NCBI GenBank assembly: GCA_004009845.1 | Contig: RMBW01000101.1 | Coordinates: 1 to 64,000 of the forward strand | Origin: Davidsoniella eucalypti | Lineage: Eukaryota > Ascomycota > Sordariomycetes > Microascales > Ceratocystidaceae | DNA: 64,000 nucleotides | Direction: 5' to 3' | Program-made: the position numbers and the translations under genes | Shown: piece by piece, positions 56,773-64,000 of the stretch | Position numbering within the stretch: position 1 is the stretch's first letter | Layout of the letters: every line of letters begins with the position of its first letter | Notes under the pieces: generated by a model | The model's database searches: none | Told to the model about the DNA's origin: nothing | What the model saw: the letters and a program-made list of their open reading frames with translations, nothing else

Positions 56773-58543
56773 AAACGACATCATGGCAGGCTCTTCTCCC
56801 AGCAGGGCGCTCCTTCTGGCATCTCGACTTGTGGCCTTGGACAAGAAACGAGGCGTACGACCGATAGCCGTCGGGGAAGCATTCATGCGAATCATTGGCA
56901 AAGCCATCTTGCTCGCCACAGGTTTGTACGGTACCAACCCATACCAACACGGAGTTGGGACATCTACGGAGCCAATCGTGGCACTGATCAGAAAGGCCGT
57001 CGAGGACGATAACACGGAGGGACACGAGTATATCACTCAACTAGACTTCTCTAATGTGTTCAACAACATGAGCAGCAGGAGGATGGCAGACTCCGTGCGA
57101 GAGTACAGGAAGGATCTCTTGGGGGCAGCGGCATGGGCATACGAAGACCCGACCATCCTCATTACAAACGACGGTAACAGGTTTGTATCCGCTGAAGGAG
57201 TTCGGCAGGGAGATGTGTTCGGTCCGCTGTTCTTCAGCTTGGGGATGAGAAAATTCGTAGAGAAGCTGAAGGGGACACTGGGACCAGGGGAGGAAGTCAT
57301 GGCTTACCTCGACGACGTTGTCGTGGTTGGGCGACGCACGGACGTACCGGATACAGCGGCCACTTTGCTTGCAGATATGGAAATCGGGGTCTCCCTCAAC
57401 CAGTCCAAGTCTAAGGTCCTCCGTATCCAGAACTGCCGTGAGCCGACCGGCATAGAGGCACTTGGCTCCTTCCTCGGCCCCACTGCCGCCCGACGACGCT
57501 TTCTCTACGACCGCATGGTTCGTCAAGAAGGCACACATCTCAGACTGGAACAGTTGTCTCTACAAAAGGCCCAACTGGTCCTCCGTCTTTGCACACAACA
57601 AACGCTCCAACACCTGGTGAGAACCCTACGACCCGACGGCCTGGAGGACATCTGGTCTACACTCGACAAGCCCCTTCTCAATGCAATGCGGTGGATCAGA
57701 GGCGTGGCCGAGCCCGGCCCATTCGACGAAGACATCATGGCTTTGCCCATGAGCTTGGGGGGGATGGGTATCCCTTCCTATCTGGAACAAGCCTCTGCTG
57801 TCTTTCCTGTCGCGACTAGGCGCAGCGGCAGAAGGAAGACCTGACAATCGCCACGCTTCACGGGGAACACTCCTCAAGGGAAGCAGCTACCATTCTGAAC
57901 AAGAGTTACAACAACAAGATTGGTAAATGCCCCCTCCTGGAAGCTGGCCAGCAGTTATACCCCATAGTGTTCTCCCAGGGCGGATCGATGGACCCGAGGT
58001 CTGAAACTACGTTCAAGATACTACAACAATGTATGTCAAAGACCACTTCAGCCTGGCTCGCCAGAACCGTGGGCATCCTGATGGCTGAAACCCGAGTTGA
58101 GGCCCATTGGGTGACCGAGGTGTGGCTCGAGAAGGCTGCATGGGTGACGGCGCAACACTCCCAGTCTGTCCCTCGGACTTGGGGAATCAAGACGAGGACG
58201 ATTTCGCGGATTGTGAGGGGGGCTTCCTGACCTGAGGAGCATGTGAATGATGTTTTGATTGGGTGCTGCTTTCTTTTGATGATTCTACAGCTGTGACAAG
58301 GGGTTTTTCGCTCTTCTTGTTTCCTCTATATTGCTTTTACTGCTTCTTTCTACTATTTCCTCTACTATTACCTTTCTTTGCTTTGCACTTATCGCTACAT
58401 TTCAACCTAGTCTTTACACTTTAAAATTGCCAAAACAACTTTAATATACAGGCACAACGTTAAATATCTGTCCGATAACCAATCCGACGTCGTATGATCT
58501 TAGTGATTTAGGTAGACGTTAAATATAATCAAATCAAATCAAA
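56773..58543 (+). mobile_element. RT-bearing non-LTR element with tail-1, 5'-truncated
   Basis: Coding sequence for a reverse transcriptase (56783-57844), then a broken continuation to about 58230, a pyrimidine-rich 3' UTR, and an 85-base 3' end (58459-58543) shared with LINE-B and A3 and ending in ATCAA repeats. No RNase H or endonuclease is recognisable. The 3' UTR upstream of position 58459 does not resemble that of LINE-B. Confidence 0.78.
56783..58230 (+). pseudogene. Reverse transcriptase domain (YLDD type), decayed
   Basis: Motifs in order: RPIAVGEAFMRIIGKAIL, QHGVGTSTEPIVALIRKA, QLDFSNVFN (motif A), GVRQGDVFGPLFFSL (motif B), and MAYLDDVVVVG with the catalytic pair at about 57302-57316. 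A thumb-like region follows (LQHLVRTLRPDGLEDIWS, then LPMSLGGMGIPSY). The frame ends at 57844, and related sequence continues in another frame (AATILNKSYNNKIGKCP to 58230), so at least one frameshift is present. YLDD and the QHGVG block differ from typical fungal Tad/I-type LINE RTs; I cannot assign the clade without a tree. Confidence 0.75.
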
Positions 58544-60325
58544 TTGATAGAATCAACCTCGCACCGTAAAATCGGTCAAAAAATATATGTTAAGTTGGTA
58601 AAGTCCAAACCAGACCGGCTTACTCTCGTATTGCGCTGGATCAAGAGTCATAAGAGATGTTTGAATCTATATATGCAGGACTGCAATTTCAGACGTCCAA
58701 ACGTTGGTTGAAACATGACATTAACTGAACGCTTCTGGGATAATGTCGTCGTATTGGTGCGATGTAACAGTGGGTGGGCGTCAAATAAAGAAACTAAAGT
58801 CAAACCTTAAGTTGCAGTATATAACCAACATGGTGTTGCTTGTATTAGTGAGGAGCCTAGCACAGAAACTAGTCAGCTCATCTATAGTAGGTACTGGTGA
58901 CATTGAATAAAGTTATATATATATACCTTTTTTTTTAAACGCCCTGTTAGCGTGATATGGCTTCAAATGGTAGTTGTCACAGTTAAAGTACCCATGACAT
59001 TGAGTAGACATACGTGTATATATATGGGATAGCAAAAGTCATCATAATCATTCCAGTATGACCATAAATGAAAGTCGCGAAAGTAGCCAACTAGAGCGTG
59101 AGATACGCTTCGCTCTCAGTGTGATAGGCGTGAAAAACTCTATGTTGTAACATAGTACAACAACCGATAATACCCATAAGTCGAGCCTGTTTATGATTAC
59201 ATCTTTAGAGTGACTGGGATGGCAACAGGGTGGCTGGTAGCCCAGGAACCCATTATGGCAAGATCTTGACTCTCTCGAGCAGACAGTAGAGTAACGTTAG
59301 TAGCTTGTCCCATATAATATCTGTCGTTGGCTTAGGTTGGTACATAGCGTCGTGGAGAGGACGGTCGGGGTGGAGAACATTTTCAATCGTTCGAATATCG
59401 AGGGGAGGGATGAGCTGATAGTTGTCAAGAGTTGAAAAAGCAATGAAGTAGAGCACACAGCATTCATGGTTATTCTTATAGTAAGAATAGGCTGGATGGC
59501 TTCGTGCAGACCCGGCCGTGTTTTTGAAAACAAAAATCGGCTGCTTCTTTTGGATTGGAGGGGAGGTGTACAGGTATAAGCAAGAAAGGCAAATACATAT
59601 GTACAAATACAGTAAAGAATCTCTGTGGGGGAAGGGGGTATGACTATAGACACTCTCTTGACAAGCTTCGGAGTTATTCACATCTCGATAGAATTCCATA
59701 TTAGGATACATACTATAACGTATATCAAATGTAACAGCAAGAAATGAGCTGGTTACTTTATTCTTGAAAACAAACATTGTGATAGACTTGGATCATATTA
59801 CTATACTAGTTGGTTTCCGGGTTCTATAGCATTGGCTTAGAAACTTTGTGATACATATGAAGGTCCTCGGAGATATATCCCTTGGGCTCACAACAGGACT
59901 CGCCCTAGGCTTTAATTCAAGACATGCATGATAAGCTATACAGTGATCAATAGTAGGTAGTTGGCCATAGAGGAAAACACGAAATTACATCCAAAGTGGT
60001 CTTCCTATGGGCGTATGAAATATTTGAAGTTGTTGAAATGCCAAGTTGCAGGGAAGAAAAAAATCTATATTCATTGACTTCATAATTTATATGTCCAAAG
60101 CATGGTGCATTACTAATATGTCTGTATGTTGTTTGTCTCAGGCTGGGCTTGCTATGCAAGGACAACACGTAGGCCAGTCCTTCAAGTAGACTAACCCTCC
60201 CAATATTTCCTTCTGTTGTAGTAATAGTATAGAGCCCAATACCAACTTCACATTATAATACCCAGAGGTATTATAACATGTACCATATTGAGTTGAGTAA
60301 TTGGGTAACAATTACTTGTTGTCCC
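58544..60325. other. Spacer, no gene supported
   Basis: A 174-codon minus frame at 59253-59777 has no recognisable domain and unconvincing composition. The rest is AT-rich with TA repeats (58915-58925, 59015-59025). Confidence 0.5.
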
Positions 60326-63218
60326 TCAACTCATTCGTCCCGTTGGGCTTGTCGCCTGGCCTAACAGGGACTCTAAAGGTGGTCGGTGAATATCCAGACT
60401 GCGGCTAGGAGCACGGAGTAGTACGGGGGATCGCGGATTCGGAACATTTACACGTCCGCCACTAGAAACGATTCTGGGCACAATTTCACCCGAATCGTCA
60501 CTGTCTGACCCGCCACCACAGTCGTTGCAGGAACCGCAGATATGGCAAGTATCACTCCCGTCAGGGTTGAGCGATGTTGAGGTTGAAGTCGAAGCCGTAG
60601 CACCGGCAGTCGACGAGGAAACCGACGAAGCACTATATGTATGGTGGTGATGATAATGATGACAGTCTCGAAGATGGTCGTGATGACAGAGTTTCCCGTT
60701 GTCGTAAGTCTCGAGTCGTGAAAAATAGTCGGCCAGTCCATCAACACTGGGCGTGCCAACTACAACATCGTACTGTGGCGGCATGGTGATTCCGTTTGCT
60801 TCTGTGATATCATCATCACAGGGAGGCGGTAGCAGGTCTAGATTGGTAGTGTTGATGGCTGGCCCATTCCAGGCGCGTGCATGATACGTTGGGGCGCGGG
60901 CTATTTGATTGTTTCGTTGGCTCTGAAGCATCCGTTGGAGAGCTGGATGTTGCTGCTGTGAAGATGTTCTGTCGCTGGGATTCTCTAAATATATCTCGTC
61001 TCCAGTAACGGGTGCAACCTGTGTGGTTGCTGCGGTCTTCGATAACAACGCCGGGATAGTTGGCCCAAGACCGCGGCGACTACTGAGCACCGGGGCGTCA
61101 GGGCAACCACACATGCGCTGAGTTCTGGCGGCCTCCGTGGTTGTGTCGTCTACAGAAGAATACTGGGGTAGCGTCATGTCGTTATTACGGCAATTTAATA
61201 GCATGATGGGAGACTCGATGGTGATTTCATATTGATTTTTGGGCGCGCCAGGCCGTGTTTCTTCGCGCTTAGCGACTCGTAAGACGACCTGGAAATCGTA
61301 AATTGTCAGTGAGAGTTACAGTGGGTTATTAAGACGGTGAGGATCGTAGACTTACACGAACCCAGTGCTGCACAACGAATCGTGTCCAGCTAACTTCGGG
61401 GTGGATTCGAAGCTCTGGGCGGCGATGCATGGTTTGACAGGTTGGAATTTGCACATTGATGTCCAGCTCAGTTTCACCCCATAGTTCTTCGAGACCGAGA
61501 TCGACGTCGCCGAGTATGTTAGCTGTGCGGTCGCGTGTTGCGGGAATATTGTACTGGTCCGGCAAAGTGCCTCGAGTTGAGGCCATGTCACGGTTAGCGG
61601 TGCGTGTAGTTGAGTCGGTCTCGCCACCGCTACGATATGCGGCCGAGGATCCGGGAAATCTCATCTTGTCGACCTCATGGCCGGCAGCCTTCTCAAAGAT
61701 GAGGAAACGCCGGCGAGGATCCTTCCGACGCACTGGCACGCCAGTCCGTGGATCGATGTATTTGGAGATGTACTCGACTGATTCCGAAAGGTATACGCGG
61801 ACCTTGAGCAGCTGAACGCGTTTGTCAAGCGGCTGCAACTTCAACGATAGAGGCATCTGGGCACCGATAGGAAAAGCGCGACCGGAGAGCACCATCTCAT
61901 AGTGGAGCTGGTCTTCCCACGTCTTATTGATAGCCACAGGCTCAGTGAGCTCTGACGACATGACATCAGGGATGCGCGCGATATGGACTTCACGGGATCC
62001 TGTGATATTGGGCTTAAATGGGCCGGGGCGCACGATCTCGGCGATAAGGTGCCAGTTAAGATAGCCCTCCTCGAGGTTTACTGTTTCGCAGTACCGGTAA
62101 TCGACCGGTATTTCGAAGCTGTATTCATAAATCCCGGCAGGGAAACGGCGGTATTCTTTAGGTGTAGCCGCCGCCGAAGATGATGTAGTTGTTGAATCAT
62201 TGTTGCTATCGGAGCGGCCTACACTACGTGAGCGGCCATGGGACATGAGGCTCAAGCGCTTGATTTCGCGGGTCGAGAAGCCGGAGCCGGAGCCGGAGCC
62301 ACTCCTTGACAGCGTAGATGCCGAATCTGGATTCAACAAAGAGCTGCGGTGGCTGCGGCTGTGGCCGTGTTGGCGAAATGAAGACGAGGAATCCTCGGCA
62401 GCAACGGCGGCTGGCGTGAAAGTGCATGAAGTTCCGTACTCGGACTCCCAGGCATCAGAGATGATATCAAAGAATTTGAGTTCCTGAGATAACGAGTTCA
62501 ATGGCTCGTAGTCACGACGACGGCCCTTTTGAGGAATACTGATACCGGGCCAGTCTATGCGGCCCTTGCCACGTAGGCGCAGGTTGATCTCTTTGATTTT
62601 CACAGGCTTTGTCACCTGTAGACGTAGACTGCCATGTAGGAAAGCTGATCCAGGTTCGGATTGACGTCCACGACGGCGGCCATGGTGATCGAACCCAGCT
62701 AAGAATAGACTTGGCTCAGCCAAGACGATGCTAACATACACGCCGCCCCCGGAGGCCACGGGTCGCAGGCTAGCGGCAGTCATTTCAGAACGGGCACGTT
62801 CCAGACGGGTAGGGTTAAGCGGCGAGGTGGTGCTATGTGACTTGAGCTTTGTTTCTACACGGCGCTGAATATTTCTAGTGAGCACACGGCAGTTATTGGC
62901 CGACTGGCGAATGCGCTGGAAAGAGCGCTTGTTGACCTTGTGGCTACTTGAGTTGTGTTCACTACGTGGCGATAAGGTCAAAACTTCGGGGATGTTGTTA
63001 ATGATAGGTACTATGACGTTTGGTTGGTAATATTCGTGGCCTAGTGGCAATTCAGATCTCGGTGCTGTGGTGTCGGCTAGTGGCGGCAGACTTTGCGATT
63101 GGGGTGGTCGGGCATGTGTTAAAGGCGGCTCTTGGGGGAACAAAGAAGTAGTCAGAGAAGGAGCGGTGGCGGCGGCGGCGGCTAGATCGGCGGTTATATT
63201 GGTGGAGATTGCGGTCAT
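60326..63218 (-). CDS. Alpha-arrestin (ART / CreD-like) ubiquitin-ligase adaptor
   Basis: A trafficking adaptor that recruits a Nedd4/Rsp5-type ligase to plasma-membrane transporters. Exons on the minus strand are 63218-61356 and 61288-60326 (intron GTAAGT...CAG), 941 residues. A Ser/Thr/Pro-rich N-terminus precedes the arrestin N domain (SIVLAEPSLFLAGFD, LRLRGKGRIDWPG, FPAGIYEYSFEIPVDY). The C domain follows (WEDQLHYEMVLSGRAFPIGA, KVRVYLSESVEYISKYID). Exon 2 carries a PPQYDVVVGTPSVDGLADYF segment (near residue 790) with a PPxY ligase-binding motif and an LPQY variant earlier. The PPxY/GTPSVDGLADYF block resembles fungal CreD/Rod1 proteins, which act in carbon-source control; that finer label is an inference. 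Confidence 0.88.
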
Positions 63219-64000
63219 AAGATAGTGCGAGTGCTGGCAGCGTCCGGGTCAAGATCGGGCCAACGGGACACGAAGGACCAATTGCGCGGAGGCGGCAGAT
63301 GAGTGTTAAGATATGTAATAAAGCAACGAGCCGGGGCCGTAGCTTTTAGTAAATTGAGGACCAGCCAGTTCCTATAAAAGCGGGAATAAATAATAGATTA
63401 GTCCCGGAATCCGATCAACAGAAGGGGAGAGAGAACAAGAAAGAGGAAAATAAGGCGGGAAATGCAAGGTAAAGTAAAAAGAAATCAACGGAGCCCACGG
63501 AAACAAAAGCAAAGCACCTGCTTTGCTGCTGATGAGGGCGGCAAATATGAAGGGTAAATGAGATTGTAGCTTTGACTCTTTCACTCTAGCAAACGAACTT
63601 GCAAGCAAGGAAATGGAAGAACAAAAAGCGATATTATATTGCAGGCCCATGACAAGTCAAGGCTTTCTTTCTTTGCCGGGCCGTGCGATGATGTCACCCT
63701 GTCTGCGCAAGAGGCCAAGGAATAGGAAGTGGGCAAAATATCAAAGCAAAGAGCGAAAAGGTAAGGCAGGGCAGAGGCTAAGCTAAGTATAAGAGCCGCT
63801 TTTGAAGAAACACAGTCGACTAATTCCCTGTCAGGATTGTACGCGGGGTGTTTGGCCGAGAAGTTTGAGATCTGAGGGTTTGAGATCTAGGAGTTTGAGA
63901 GCCGAGATTCTCTGAGAGTTTGCAGGGCCTGAAATTGCTGGTCTGAGGGTTTTGCGACCAAAAAAGACAAACGGAGAATAAAAATGCACTGATGTTGTGT
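63219..64000. promoter_or_regulatory. Upstream region of the arrestin gene
   Basis: Purine-rich on the plus strand (pyrimidine-rich on the coding strand). Near the end, degenerate tandem GTTTGAGATCT(G/A)AGG-like units occupy 63862-63930. No other gene is seen before the window edge. Confidence 0.45.

Noticed and set aside
59253..59777. 174-codon minus-strand frame
   Set aside because: Begins inside AT-rich spacer, matches no family I recognise, and an overlapping frame of similar quality exists.

Overview
The window is nuclear DNA of a filamentous ascomycete fungus, probably Pezizomycotina. Evidence: short GT-AG introns, a set of conserved single-copy fungal genes, an MFS exporter of the type common in moulds, and several copies of a kinase-like family that is expanded in Pezizomycotina. 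I cannot name the species. Most conserved genes are GC-moderate, while the spacers are AT-rich and full of homopolymers.

Layout. 1-1142: 3' part of a kinase-like pseudogene (K1) followed by a short retroelement remnant. 2048-3852: M24B Xaa-Pro aminopeptidase. 4364-7122: a retroelement fragment and an intact kinase-like gene (K2). 7264-7365: decayed LINE tail. 8664-10283: secreted DUF1996 protein. 10992-12888: Rcm1/NSUN5-type rRNA methyltransferase. 12889-17775: gene-free, with a MITE-like foldback element. 17776-19529: MFS exporter. 22179-24014: Rad23 with seven exons. 25180-27324 (minus): TFIIIB subunit Bdp1. 28953-31782: E3 ligase Bre1. 32370-33203 (minus): SARAF-like membrane protein. 34680-35941 (minus) and 36848-38479 (plus): a thiolase and a succinyl-CoA:3-ketoacid CoA-transferase arranged head to head. 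38560-38826: a small retroelement with target-site duplications. 42226-46329: full-length ABCB/MDR transporter. 46925-47020 (minus): tRNA-Ile(AAU) with intron. 47083-58543: an island of nested non-LTR retrotransposons and kinase-like gene copies K3 and K4. 60326-63218 (minus): PPxY-bearing alpha-arrestin.

How parts fit together. The thiolase/CoA-transferase pair would turn acetoacetate into acetyl-CoA. Bdp1, Bre1, Rad23 and Rcm1 are housekeeping functions (Pol III initiation, H2B ubiquitination, DNA repair/proteasome shuttling, 25S rRNA methylation). The kinase-like copies and retroelements form the accessory fraction.

The most interesting material is the retroelement system. Short elements share one precise 5' terminus but carry two different LINE 3' tails, one with an (ATCAA)n-type end and one with an (ATAAA)n-type end. 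Several have clear target-site duplications. One of the tails is also used by two coding elements whose reverse-transcriptase/RNase H regions look unrelated. Three single-base deletions, all in 5-base homopolymers, break K3 (twice) and the otherwise intact thiolase, so consensus error must be considered before calling these pseudogenes.
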